Source: Vermamoeba vermiformis
Lineage: Eukaryota > Tubulinea > Echinamoebida
NCBI GenBank assembly: GCA_045837725.1
Contig: JBEWZL010000200.1
Location: forward strand, 62,001-126,000
Direction of reading: 5' to 3'
Length of the DNA stretch: 64,000 bases
Shown piece after piece: positions 1-13,425 of the stretch (its first letter is position 1; every line of letters begins with the position of its first letter). The notes beneath the pieces were generated by a model, which did not search any database, had not been told where the DNA came from, and worked only from the letters and a program-made list of their open reading frames with translations. Made by a program: the position numbers and the translations under genes.

Positions 1-1835
1 GATCGGAGCTAGCGTAATACGAACAAATATATGACTATAATATCTATCTCAATATTAAATTCGAATGATCGTTTGACTTACAGGTCTAACGCCTCCGTCA
101 GGTCTGAAATGTCGTCTGCTAAGTCCAAAATCGATAATAATAACAGTACGCGGATTGCCAGTTCGTTTCGTGCCTAATACAAAATTGCCCTAAAATAATA
201 AATTGACCGTTAGAAAAAATGAATTGGGTGGCACACCACGCCATAAATCAAGTATTTAATTTGGATTGGCAAACACCGAAAATAATTCGAGCTATTTTTA
301 GTTTTAAAAATATTTCGACTAAAATTGAACCAGAAGGAGGAGATTTAACCAATCAAGATGAAGGATCAAGATCCGATCTAATGAAACAAATAAATAAAGA
401 CTTACGGGTTTTATATCTCTATGAAGATATCCTCGGTCATGCACTTCTTTAACTGCACGAATAGTTTGAATTGCTAGCAATGCCGTCGTAGTGAGAGAAA
501 ATCGATGATCTGCTTGTTTTCGTCTCAAACTGCTCAAATTATCGGCATAGAGGTCCATAACTAATATATAAGGATGATTAGTATTTTTCGCTCGGGAACT
601 TGACGTAAAAGCTCCAAAATAATACAGCGTTGGTAGATCCCGCTTGCTGATCGACAACGCCGTTCTGTGAATTCTGGCAATAATGAAATATTTCTCCAAA
701 ATAAAGAATGAGAGTTGTCATCTCTTTCTTGAATGATTCACGCAGAACGCAATTCGCAAAATAAATTATTTTCCTGATCGGGCAATCAAGACATCAAAAT
801 AATGGTATGTCCCATAACTTACTCATATAATTGACTTGGTCCTTATGGCGGCCAGTTGATAAGAGTCGTGGTACATATTTACAGCCTATAATCAAAACAA
901 AGTCCGTTAGTAATCTCGCTCCATGGATCTCGCATAGAATTTAAGGATTTTACAAAGTTGCACGTGCATAAATAAAGTTTAATATCGGTGACTATGAGGG
1001 TATAATCCTATAGCAATACGTTCTTCGGAGAGCTAAATTGTAAAACTAGATTTGCTCGTTGGAAAAAAGATATTGAATTATTGTGCGTTTGTATAGTAAA
1101 ATAATGATATGTGCGGTGATCAATGAACGTTATATGTTCTATTTGCGCGTAAATTTCCAATACCAAAGGTTTAATTATTGAATTGGAAGTTTGATCGAGC
1201 GTTAGAATCCGAAAACATTGCAAAATTAGAGCGGCTAATCGTATTTTCATTATATTTGTGTTATATTACATATAAATACGGTATTCCACGCTCAGAGAGG
1301 CTATTTGAAGGTTATCTATGACCAGATTTGATCGGGCCCGTAAATTTTTGAATGGGCGCAATTTGATAATTGAATAAAGTGGTCTTAAAAATATCATACA
1401 TATCAAATTATATGCACGTCCAATGTAATCATTATTGTATTAATTACGATATTTTTCCGTTATGATTTTTCAGTTTTAATAAAGATGCGAGTTAATATTT
1501 TCTCCAATGGCTTACCTTTTAAATTTCTTAATATCCTTTCTTCTTCTAATAAATTTCCAGGTTTACTAAGTCGTTCTACTTTCACAGCGACGGAGTCTCC
1601 GGTCCTAACATGTCTTGCTGAATATATTTCACCTAATTTATTGCATATTAAATCAATCCAGTAATAATAATATTGATAATATTGCTGGCGTATTAATAAT
1701 ATTATGATAATTACCATAACCTCCTTTGCCTAATCTCTTCACAATTTTGTATTTTTCATCAATGACGTCGCCCTCGCTGAAAATATCTTCCTCTTCTTCA
1801 GCGGCACTACCTTCATTTCTGCCTTGCTGCGCCAT
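1..1835 (-). CDS. CK1/TTBK/VRK-like protein kinase, 3' part outside window
   Basis: Ser/Thr kinase of the casein kinase 1 superfamily, 5' portion only. Exon 1 (1835 to about 1713) has an acidic N terminus and a glycine loop GKGGYG. Exon 2 (about 1623-1517) continues it as EIYSARHV and adds the beta-3 motif VAVKVE. An exon within about 690-405 has LYYFGAF, LVMDLY and the catalytic loop HRDIKP. An exon at 189-82 reads NFVLGTKRTGNPRTVIIIDFGLSRRH in two motifs: NFVLG after the catalytic loop and IIIDFGLSRRH. The next exon starts near 40 and runs off the window. All core catalytic residues visible so far are present, so it looks active. About 0.8 kb between exons 2 and 3 is unusually long for an intron here and may hide a small exon. 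CK1-group placement rests on the LSRRH after DFG; substrate unknown. Confidence 0.75.
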
Positions 1836-2131
1836 TGTGTTATTATTGATGTCTAGACAGGCCGAACACGCAACAAAAACACAAAATTAAAATTTAGCGA
1901 GCGCTAGATAAACTTCATAAAACGGATGCACAATTTTTTCTGTCAGGCGACTCCGACATTGCCAATTATGCTTGTAGCAAGTAATGACAACCCTCATTAC
2001 ATTTACCGTCGAATAATCCACTGTTGCTAATTTGTGAACACGCCGAGACAAACACGAAATCCGGAACCTCTGCTTTGGTTCGCTAACATCGAAATCAAAT
2101 AATAAAATCCGACCAATTATCATATCACAGT

Positions 2132-4637
2132 ATGGATTGGAGGTTCGAAGGATGCGAGCTACCGTCTGAAATCTGGCATCTAATTGCGTCCTATCTTCCA
2201 GTAGTAGCTATAGTGAGGTAATTACGTACATATATAAATACCCACTAGCAGTGTTTATGTAATTATAATTCACTGCTGCGAGATCCGCTCCGTTTGTTAT
2301 TAATACAAAAAATACGATAGATTTTTTTGAGCGGTTTCTTTCGTGAAAAATAAATGAAAAATTATTTTCAAGCGTTGAGTTTAGCATAATGATATATTAG
2401 AGCTTCGGCATCTCCAGATCTGATCTAACAATTATTTATTAGAGCTTCAGAGGTCAACAAAGAAAGCACTAAATGTCTCTACTACATCTACGACTTGGAT
2501 TTAACGAAAATGGAGATTAATGCTTCGTGGCACAAGTTCAGCAGCATCGCGCGACGCCTGCCAAATGTTCGACGGCTTTCTGTCCACTGTGGCGTAAAAG
2601 CGCGGCATTTTGGACAAATGCTGCACATAAATTTTTTCCTGCGCAGCAGAAAACAAAAAGTTGCACATTCGCACAGTTCGCAAAAAGATCAATCTCGTAA
2701 CAGTGTCACCACAGAAGGTAAAACAACATTAATAGCTGTAGGTCAATATTACATATTAATTTCATGTGTAATATTACCCTCCGCTAACAGCAGGACCAAT
2801 AGTAATTTATTTAGATTTAGATATCGAAGATGTAGTGGCGAGGATCAATTGACAACCATATATAAACTGGTAATAAATACTTTTAAGTTTTTAACAGTAT
2901 TTGTACTAATAAATTTAACGTTTCAGATTGCGGATCGAATCGAATGCGTGCAGACTTGCTCCCATTTATTCGTAAGCACTAGTACTGCAGTATTTGGTGA
3001 AAAATAATATATTGCAAGCATTTAAGGCATTAACAATATTAACTATAATTTTGTAAGGCCAGAGTTGGAGATCTGTCATTGGATTTAAATTTTGAATAAG
3101 GAACGATAGGGTCCCTTTCAAACTTTGTATGGGTGCGTATTAAATATGTAACTAATACTAGGCAATATTGCTAACTCATCTGATTTCAGGATCCTGAAAG
3201 GGTCGATCTGGTGACAAAACTCGGCCCGCACGTCAAACTCAGGCAAGTAATTGAGATAATATAATATTATATATTATTCGAAGTAATATTAATATTAATA
3301 AATATTTAGATCTGATCGAGGTTCGGGGCCTGATGATCGCGAAGTTACTGCTGAACTGTGACGAGAAGTCACTTCTGGTTGTTAACCATAATAAATGATA
3401 CTTCTAGAAGTAATGTACTGGAAAATGCTCAGCTTTTTAAATGCTCGGAATCTTCGCCGCTCAGCACTTCTAAAAATGCCGAGCTTTTACGCCACAGTGT
3501 CAATATTAGGACGGAAAGCCACGTCAATGCGATGCATAATATAACAATACTAGAGAATTTACAAGAATTATTGCTCTATGGAGGCGTCTATTTGAATATT
3601 GGACAAAGACCGCTGATCTGCGACATTACGCAAAAGCTCCTTCACTTACAACGCTTACTTCTCGAAATATATCCTCGCAATCTCGATCAAATAGTGGATG
3701 CTACACCCAATCTTACGAGTTTGGCCATCAGCACGGCAAGACGAGATAAATTAATGCATCTGAACGCGTTAGCGAAATTAACCAAGCTCAAAGAACTGAA
3801 GATAGCCGCAATTGGCAATAAAGCGCTAGAACCCTTCGACAAGTTTTCACAGCTAACAACATTAACCAAGTTAAACTTGACCGGAGCCGAGTTCAACGAA
3901 GTTTTGAATTTTGGAGATCTGACTCTACTTGCCGACTTGGGCGTATTGAAGCTTAATCAGATAAAATACGACTCAATGAATGGCGTCATGCACAAACTGA
4001 CGAATTTGCGGCGCTTAGACTTTCTGCAGCACATCCACGGCTCGTCCAGCGAAACACTGTTGGACGAGTGTGAGGGGCTTACACGACTGACTCACCTTTA
4101 TATTGATGATGTATACGGAAAAGAGGCAAAGATTTTGGCTCTTTCGCAACTTAAAAGCTTTGCAGTAAGTATTTAGCGCAACTTTTTACTCGTGCACACG
4201 TGGATCTTCAACACTTTCGGTCAACTTTAGATCATTTACTAATCCTTTTTTGGGCATAGGTACTTGGCATGTTCAATGGCATCGAGACAATGTCACATTT
4301 GCGAAAGCTGAAATTGATCAGCATGATTCAAGCGGATGCGTTCCATGCTGTGTGTAGCTCGATGACAGCTTTGGAGCGCCTCTACCTGTGGTCGTGGCTG
4401 AATTGGCATATTCACGACAAAGACTTCGAGGATATCACGAAGCTAAATAACTTGACCTCATTGTATATCTATGGAATGGATCTAGTCACCAACGAGGGAT
4501 TTGGATGCGTAACCAAACTCACTCGGCTGCGGAGGTTGGATTTTGCCGGAGAATTAGTGACCACGGACGTGCTTTCTGAATTGAGGCAACTAACGAACCT
4601 TAACTTCCTTTGTATTAATTCTTCAATGCCTAAATGA
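2132..4637 (+). CDS. F-box/leucine-rich-repeat protein, possibly rearranged
   Basis: Exon 1 (2132-2217) encodes an F-box start, LPSEIWHLIASYLPVVAIVR, split by an intron at the same codon as the next gene downstream. Exon 2 begins near 2449 (RASEVNKEST). From about 3540 the gene reads as irregular LRRs (for example LTKLKELKIA, LTTLTKLNLTG, LTNLRRLDFL), with an intron at about 4168-4259, ending at TGA 4637. Such proteins normally serve as substrate receptors of SCF ubiquitin ligases. The stretch 2640-3540 does not resolve cleanly: one join may use a GC-AG intron (GCAAGT near 3241), and part of exon 2 is repeated inverted near 3485-3525. The gene may be damaged or have an unusual exon structure. 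Its tandem neighbour is intact and similar. Confidence 0.6.
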
Positions 4638-4721
4638 ACAATCAAAGAAAGATTTTTTGATTTACTTTTAGTAACAGCTACCACAACCGGAGTTTTAATC
4701 CTTAAACCCCTTATTAAGATA

Positions 4722-6123
4722 ATGAATTGGAGAATAGAAGGTCAGAGTTTACCGTCTGACATTTGGGGTATCATAATGACTTTTTTAGAAACAACAGAAA
4801 TTATACGGTGAGCGAAAGAATACTGCGAACAAAATATAAATATTTATTACTATTTTATATAATTATAGAGCCTCTCAAGTCGACAAAATCAGCCGGGATT
4901 GCAGATCATTTGTTCGTTATATAAAATACAGCCGGGAAAACTGGAGCCTGTTTGCTGAAAGAATGGCTCCGTTTCGAGGCATTACAAAACTAGATATTCT
5001 ACTGGTTGATGTTCTTGCCGAATTCAAACACATAACAATGTTGCAAAAGTTGCGCCATCTTCATCTGTTTGTTGCAGATCAGACGAACGTGGTTCCAATA
5101 CTGGCGAAACTGACGTCCCTTCAAGCATTGGAATTAAATATTGATGAAAATATAGACGCTATTGCAGAGAACTGCACGCAGATTACGCACCTGTCACTCA
5201 GATCCTTCTTCAGCTCATACAGATTCCGGTTCGCGAGTGCGCTGCCCAGATTTACACAATTGCAACACTTACAACTAGCAATTGCAACCCGCGTGGATTT
5301 AGCAGACATCCCGGATCTGGCAATATGGAGTCGTCTCACCTCGTTAGTGCTTTCAACTTTCAGGACGTTCCATTCACCGTCTTACAATCACTTTGAATCA
5401 AATCTAATGCGGGGGCAATTAAGCGCGTTAACCAATCTACGCGTGCTAGAAATATCAAATGTAGCCATCAAAAAAGACGAGGCAGTGTATTTACAGTCAT
5501 TTGCAAATTTGACCAATTTGGAGCGATTGGAGCTAAACAGGCCGCCCTATCCATCGTATGAATGTGTTAGCAACATGCCAAACCTGACGTGTTTGATAAC
5601 GGCAGATAATAAATCCGCAGAAAACAATTACTACAAGCTGGAGAGTCTGACCAAGTTGCAAGCACTACAGCTCCTAGTATGTCTTTTTTACGTTACGTCT
5701 ATTCTAATACTCTAAAAGGTCTATCAAGGTTTACAAAGCAAGTTGACGTTGCTGCCGCAGACCATAACGAAGTTGCATTTGATTGAAAGTGGCTCCCCAA
5801 TGAACAAAAGCTTTGTTTTTGAGATGGTGCAACACTTGCCACGATTAGAAGACTTGTCAATGGAGCGCTGCAAAACCCTGTTGCCGCATCCAACGGTAGA
5901 AGACATTAGTCCTCTGACAAGCTTGGAACGACTGACTTCATTGAATCTGCATAAATACCACTCAATTACTAGTGAAGAAATGACAACAATAATCAAGCAC
6001 TTTACCAACCTGAAATATTTGTATCTAAAAGGCCACCAATTAAGCGCTTCAAAAATGTTGGAAGTCATCTCAATGCCGTCGTTAAAGAGGATACACTTAA
6101 ATGGTACCTTAGTAAAGGAATGA
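4722..6123 (+). CDS. F-box/leucine-rich-repeat protein
   Basis: Three exons: 4722-4807, 4869-5676 and 5719-6123 (introns 61 and 42 nt), about 433 residues. The N terminus MNWRIEGQSLPSDIWGIIMT is an F-box start, followed by RASQVDKISRDCRSFVRYI, matching the fold of F-box helix 3. The rest is roughly a dozen degenerate LRRs (LQALELNID, LTSLVLSTF, LTNLRVLEISNV, LTNLERLELN, LTSLNLHK, LKYLYLKG). Family knowledge suggests the F-box binds Skp1 and the LRR arc binds a target for ubiquitination; the target is unknown. It is a tandem duplicate of the gene at 2132-4637 with the same first intron position. No TM segment or signal peptide is seen. Confidence 0.75.
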
Positions 6124-6299
6124 CGAGTTTAAAAATAAATTATACCGATTTGGCGTTGACACGTGTCATTAGCCTCGAGTTTTTTTGCTTGCATTTTACG
6201 AAGCACAAAATACGAACAACAATGCTCAGGCATTGAAATATTATTTATATATTTGTAATTTCTTCAATCCAAGGCAGAGAGGCTTTAAAGAGAAGAAAA

Positions 6300-9200
6300 A
6301 TGTGGCTGATCAGATCTCTGCTTTTGATAGTCGTTTTATACGGCGTAATTACTCCTTCCACAACGTTGGAGAGCCAAGAATATTCTTTTTTTCAGGATTT
6401 TTTCCTCTTAAATCCGCCAGCGTGGACACGCTATTTAACACCAGGATGGGACTCAACCCAAATCGTATCAGCTTGCGATTGGGCAGGTGTAATGTGCAAC
6501 AGTAATCAAACAAACGTTATACGATTGTAAGTTTAAAGATCAATATTGAAGCAAAAAGTTTCGAGACAGATCTGACATTTGATTTCAATAGAATTTAAGA
6601 CTCAACGAAATTATAAATTTAAATATCGTTTATTTATTTACGGCAATTAATTGCTACTAATATTTTAATTAATTAATGAGATACTGTTTGAATTCGAATT
6701 TTCTCGCGAAAGAGACGGCGAGCACAAACCGTCCATTCTACCTTTTAGGGCTTTTATTTGACTATAAATCATGTACTGAATTAAGGAATCACGACATAAC
6801 GAATCAATTTTATTACTAGGGTTTTGGACGGAATCCGATCTCTAACAACCTCGAACATAACATTGCCGCCGTCAATTAACAAATTAACGCAGCTGCAAGA
6901 GCTGTAAGTATTCATAATGAAAAGATTAGAACATGAACCTCATTGTGCACGTGCAAATCCGCTGTCGTTTGGCGGATTTTATTTGTGATTCACGCGGCAT
7001 TATTAGAACAAATATACTACCTCTTATTGATTAATATGATTCAGATCTCTTGGCCAAATTCCGCTGGGACGTTTGCCGGATGCAGTTACACAACTTTCGA
7101 ACTTGCAAATTCTGTAAGATCAGCGTTTTTAGAACCATATTATTTTTAATAATACTAATTCTCATTAAGGAACTTGGATCGGACGAATATTCCCTCTTTG
7201 CCAGACAATATTGGCGCGCTAAAAAATTTAACTCGAATGTAAGTGCTCCTAAATTACTATTTATTGAGTAATAATTGCTAATTTAATATTACAGTGATTT
7301 ACCAGCTATATCAAGTTTACCACTATCATTTAGAGACTTAACGTCACTTACGCAACTGTACGTCAATTTTTTTAGATCTTAAAAGCAGCTTAATTTACAT
7401 TGATAATTATAGAAATGCTAGAACGTTTAATTTTCGAGCGATGCCTACTATTTTATGCGAGCTAAAATCGCTTCAAATAATTCGTATTGTCGGTGGAATA
7501 CTTAGCGAAGCTTTCCCGCCCTGCTTTGGACAATTAACGGACTTGATTGAACTGTAAGTAAAACGCTATTAAGTAAGGCATATGAGCTAATCCGTATCAT
7601 TTTGCAGTAATATTCAATCGTCAAACTTGAACCACTTTCCTCTTTTTTCAACCTGGCAAAAACTAGAGATTTTGTAAGTAGAAAAAGAAAAGCTTATTCC
7701 CTTATAATTAATCGGTCATATTATTTAGGACGATTGGATACGCTAATTTGCAAGGCACAATTCCTGAAATAATTGGATCGCTAACCAACCTTCGTGAACT
7801 GTATGACAAGTCAACAATTTTTTCTACGACCATCAACTAATATTAATCTATTTGCAGTACTCTTCGCAGCAATATGCTTACGGGGACATTGCCCAGATCG
7901 ATCGGCAATCTGCAAAATTTGGTCTCTTTGTTCGTGGATGTCAACAGGTTAACAGGGACGATTCCAAGTACCATTGGTAACTTGACCAATCTAAGTACGC
8001 TGTAAGTATACTACTTGAAGCCTATACGACGGGCATATATTTATTGACTCAATTATAGCATGCTATTGTCCAATCAGTTCACCGGAACATTGCCTCGTGA
8101 AATTGGCAATTTGATTCATTTACAGCACTTGTGAGTTGATTTTATTTCGTGAAATATCTATTATTAACATTATAAAAGGGATATAAGCACCAATAGGCTT
8201 ACGGGATCGCTTCCTGAAGAGCTCGGACTTTTGACCAACCTGACAGCTTTGTAAGCGGATCTGACGCGTCTTCGCTTCAACCTATACTAATATATGAGTA
8301 TTATAGTGCCTTCACCGATAACTTGTTCAGCGGATCTATTCCTGCATCAATCGTCAATACCTCCTTGCGTTCAATGTAAGATTGGATCTGCAGATCCGTT
8401 TGTCACATTGCCGTTGATTCTAATTGCATTATTCATAGTAACGGAGGCAACAACCAGTTGAGTGGACAAATCCCTGAGGAAATTGGCAAATTGCCTTTAA
8501 GAACAGTGTACGCATCCGCAGATCAAATCCGTTATTTTCGTAACGTAACCTCGTTTTGCTTAGATTGCTATCAAATAATCAACTCTCTGGAACACTGCCG
8601 CCAAGTTTTGAGAATTGTACTATGATGAGAGATTTCAACGTCGCCTTTAACTTAATATCTGGCCCCGTGTTCGATTTCACGAAGTTTACTCAATCAGTCT
8701 CCTTGTACGTACTCGAAAATTATTTTTTCTACCTAAATTCAATCAATTAATGTAATTTTAGGTCGTTTCAATTCAATTTGCTGAACGGAACATTGCCCAG
8801 CGAAGGTTACGAACAATTAATTCGACTAGAAACAATTTCATTTCAGAATAATGACATTCGCGGAACAATTCCGTCGTCTTTAGGAGCAATTAATGCTCGA
8901 ACAATGTAAGCACAAAAATCAAAACTAATGGCTGAACTGACAACTTTTAGTAACTTGTCGAGCAACTGGCTGATCGGAACTATTCCGCCAATTCTTCTCG
9001 TAAACAACACGCGCGTTACGTTTATGTAAGTTTAACTTGTTAAAATTATCATAGTTCGAGCTAATTTTTTGTTAAAGCGATCTTTCTGACAACTTGATCT
9101 CGGGCACTATTCCTCCCATCGACCTCGATAACATTCAAACACTGTAAGAACGGCATTATTCTTTTGGATTTGCGTATCTTATATTAATTGTTAATACAGA

Positions 9201-12200
9201 TTCTTCGAGGACAACATACTTAGTGGTCCTACACCTCCAACAAGTCATTTGAATAATTTGCAGTTTTTGGATTTCAGTCACAATCATCTGTCGGGCACTT
9301 TGCCGGCTTTTTCATCGAGATTGATATATTTGTAAGTATTATAACTATATCTATATAATACATCAAGCTCATTAGTGAATAGGGCACTTAACTTTAACAT
9401 GTTAGAAGGCACTATTCCACCTGAAATTTTCAACATCAACGGCCTCGGATTGCTGTAAGTATTGCCATTTATGGTAATAGCCGGCATTGAATAACACGTG
9501 TGCCTAAATAGGGACTTGTCGTATAACTTCTTGAACGGCACCATTCCACGACTTCCAGCAAGTCAAACTAGTTTGCGACACATGTAAGCTCTAACGTGAT
9601 TTTGTTTTGTTTGTACGGTGCTAATTTCTATTTGGCCTAGTGACTTGTCAAACAATCGACTGACCGGAGAACTTCCGCAAAGTTTGGTTACGATGGTTTC
9701 TATTCAGAACATGTACGTCAATTTCAAACTATCATTTGATATTATTATGCAGTTACTCGATTGATCATTGAGTATCAAACGAGAGTTGTTACCTAAAATA
9801 CGGAGCGAGATCTAATGATTTTTTTTTCAGCATTTTGTCCAATAATTTGCTGTCTGGAAACTTCCCGTTCACTGGCACTCTGTTCAACATTAACATTCTG
9901 TAAGTATCGTATTGTTTAATATGGAGCCTTATACTAACATTGAATCAGTCGAATTGATCGAAATTTCTTGACGGGAAATTTCCCTCGGCACTTTTTGGCA
10001 GCGGTTAACTTGGAGATTTTGTAAGTATTTAACGTTAAATGGCCTATTTAATAATATCTTTGCAGAGATTTATCGGATAATGAGCTAACCGGAGTTATTC
10101 CGTCTACCGCTGATCGGCCACGCAGATTGAAGGAACTATCTCTCGCCAGAAACAAATTAACGGGTGCAATTCCACCGACTTTGTCCAATATTGCAGGTTT
10201 GGAACGATTGTAAGTACACCATTAGTCCTTATAATAATTCAGGTTCTAACAATGTTTTAGGGATTTGTCGGGTAATCTGTTTATCGGAGGTATTCCGCCG
10301 CAATTAGGAACTTTACGTCGATTACGAGCCATTGATTTCTCGAAAAATGATTTGATCGGAACCATTCCCGACACAATCGAAGACTTGACACAATTGGAGG
10401 TTTTGTAAGTGTTACGCTAACGGCCAGATGTCACGTGCTTAACTGCGTTTCATGAACAGGGATCTTTCAGACAATCACATCGAAGGCACGATACCCGAAT
10501 TCATCGGCAACTTGTTCCAACTTCAAGTGCTCAATCTTGGAGGCAACAACTTGATTGGCTCTATCCCGAACTCGATTTTCAATTTGCGAGCCCTGGTCGA
10601 GCTGTGAGTAACTGTCAATTACACGTGTCAAAAAAAAAGTTCAGTAACTGACACCTGTCCAGTGACTTAGGCGATAATCATCTTCAAGGCACAGTTCCCA
10701 GAACTTTATTTACTTTACAGCGTGCTAAGGGACTGTAAGTACTAATCTTTTAAAGTAAAATCTGACCCGTGTCTGACGTACTTTTCGCAGTGATCTCTCG
10801 GACAACAATTTTGTCGGAACCTTGCCCTCAACCTTGTCGCAGATGCGCACTCTCGAGTACTTGTAAGTCCTTAATAACCGCACCATTGACTTATTTTCTA
10901 ACGTGTTTGCAGTAACATTGCCGACAATGCCTTCACGGGTCAAGTGCCGCCTTTGCACAGCTTGGCTAATCTTAAAGAGATGTAAGCTACATTAATCAAG
11001 TGACTAGGCAGTATGTTAATGGTCCTTATAATAAGCTATGTGCAATCAAATAAGTTCAGTGGTTGCATCCGATTGCCGCCGCAGTTCTCGGATCTGGATT
11101 CGAACAGCACATGCGTCCTCGACAACAACAACTTTTGTTGCGCTGATTCAGCGTATAATTGTCGATTTACTGATGGTACGTGCGATGAATACAGTTTTTT
11201 CTAGCACTTGCTAATGGTTCTGCAATAGGCCGATGCGACATCAATTCAGTTCTCAGAATTTCCTCAGGAAATCGGGTGAACATCAACGACGCTGATAGTT
11301 TCACAAGTGAGTATCGAGTACAATGATTATATACGGCAGTTTCTCATATTATCGTTTTAGAGCTCGTTGTGGAGCGAGGTGGAACCTTGGTCATAACACC
11401 ATCGGCCAGCATGTCGCTTGATTGCTTGGAGCTGCAAGGCACAATCGACATTGAAGTAAATGAAGAGTATGAGAGCAAGCAGTTCGAAATGGACTTGTTC
11501 GTCTATACCTGTGGATCCACACAGAACGTGACTTTCCGCACCAGCAAAGGTTGTCGCATTTCACAGAACCGAACGATCAGTCAAATTTCAGGCAATTTCA
11601 GATACGAACTACAACTGGATTGTTCGCTGAATTATATCTCGCAAGGTACACTCAAGTTTTCAATTTTTTCACATTTTCGACATGCTGGATCCGCGGACCT
11701 AACCTACGTCCTATATTTAGGCACTGTCATTGCTATTATTGTAGCGTCGTGTATCGCAGGAGCACTCGCGATTATCGTTGGTGCGGTGACATACAGATAC
11801 TTCAGAGGCAAGCGCCGTGTGAAGCAACTGCTCAACAGAGTCGAGTTGTTGACTTTGACAACAAAAACTTCTGATTATTCCACTCTACCGCAATGGCACG
11901 CTCCCGAACATTACGCTTTGAAGCCAATAGAAGATATGCCTATATACGTTGGTGGAACGAGGTTTGATTTTGGGGCCAAAGGCAACTTGCTCAGAATCGA
12001 GACCCAGTACAAAGACGTCATGAAAGTGCAAATCAAAACAAAGCAAGCACGAAGAGGAGGTCGTGGCCCTGGTCTAATCGAACGATTGCTCGACAAAAAT
12101 ATTACGGTGAAACTGCACCCCGTACAATCGGAGAAGTACCAGCTCGCAATAGATCCGCCCGAAATCCAAGTCAACGAAAAAGACGCGGTAGACGTCACTT

Positions 12201-13276
12201 TATTACTGCAAATGAAGATGACAACGAAGACCAACGTGTCGTTATGGGTTGAAATCCCCGAGCTGAAGGAGTTCTCGTTGCTCGAGTTTACAGCCGCAAG
12301 TGAACCGTCACCTTGGGTCGACATTGACGAAGTTGATGGCATTACTGAATCACTTGGAGAAGGTGGTTTTGGCACAGTCTACAAGGCTCGATATAGAGGT
12401 CAAACTGTCGCCTATAAGAAGTTGAAGGTTAGTCTCACGGCATGCTTCAAAGTGATCACTCCTAACGCTCGATTTTTTTTTCACAGTTCCAAGAATTGAA
12501 CGTGCAACAGTTCGAAGAGTTCAATCGTGAAGTCGCTATGATGATGAATTTGCATCATAAGAGCATTGTTCAGTTCATTGGTGCGTCAAAAGTGCCCGGC
12601 AAACTTGCCATCTTGACCGAGTTCATTCCTGGCGGTAACTTGCAAACGCTGTTGAACACGAAAACTTTGGATATCACTCTCAAGCTTAAGATTGCGTTGG
12701 ACATTGCCGAGGCATTGCAATTCTTGCACACGAACAATATTCTTCATCGCGACATCAAAGCTGAAAATATCTTGGTCGTGACCACGAACAGAGACGCCGC
12801 GATCAACGTCAAGTTAACGGACTTTGGCACAGCAAGATCGGTATCTGAACAAGTCACTATGAAGTTTACTAAGGGCATCGGTACTCCGACGTACATGGCT
12901 CCCGGTACGAACACTTTTTTTGACACGTGTCAAACATGTCACTTTTGGTTGCTGAAACTAACTTCGTTTAATAGAAATCTTGGATAATAAGACATATGAA
13001 AAAGCAGCCGACGTCTACAGTTTTGGCATTCTATTGTGGGTGCTAATAACGCAAGAGCAGCCCTACTCGTTCGTCCAACAAGCATGGGAAGTCGCGAGTT
13101 ACGTAATCTCCGGAAAAAGATTGCCTATTCCTTCAGACACACCAGTATCGGTTGCAGAGCTGATTAGAAAGTGTTGGGCTCAATTACCAGCCGACAGACC
13201 GACGTTTGATGATGTAGTGAAAGAGCTCTCGGTCATCGTTGAAATTTCAATGACGAAGCTAATCAGCTTTTTCTAG
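6300..13276 (+). CDS. LRR receptor-like kinase, TKL family
   Basis: Single-pass receptor kinase of roughly 1,500 residues. It starts with a signal peptide (MWLIRSLLLIVVLYGVITPS) and an LRR N-terminal cap (CDWAGVMCNS). From about 6.8 to 11.0 kb about 29 short introns, nearly all in phase 2, separate exons coding for one to three plant-type LRRs (motifs such as LSGTLPPSF, LTGELPQSL). A Cys-rich C-cap follows (about 11050-11240), then a TM helix (TVIAIIVASCIAGALAIIVG, about 11720), a juxtamembrane beta-rich domain (about 12000-12290), and a TKL kinase. Kinase motifs: GEGGFGTVYKA, VAYKKLK, HRDIKAEN, DFGTA, APE (split by the intron 12907-12974), RPTFDDVVKEL. All catalytic residues are present. It presumably senses an extracellular ligand at the plasma membrane; ligand unknown. 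Resembles plant LRR-RLKs in architecture. Confidence 0.85.
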
Positions 13277-13425
13277 TAGTTGTACAATATAACAAAGTGA
13301 TAGAAGTCATGGAGTTGTTTATTAAATAACAGATACCACATGATTTTAACTTCTGAATTAATATTAATTATTATTTATTTTTACAACGATATTATCATTT
13401 CGTGATAACCTTTTTTTATAGGGTT

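Noticed and set aside
6185-6505. 106-codon frame over the start of the LRR receptor kinase
   Set aside because: Different frame from the signal peptide and LRR cap; no family resemblance.
11911-12375. 154-codon minus-strand frame inside the kinase gene
   Set aside because: Shadow of the juxtamembrane and kinase coding sequence.
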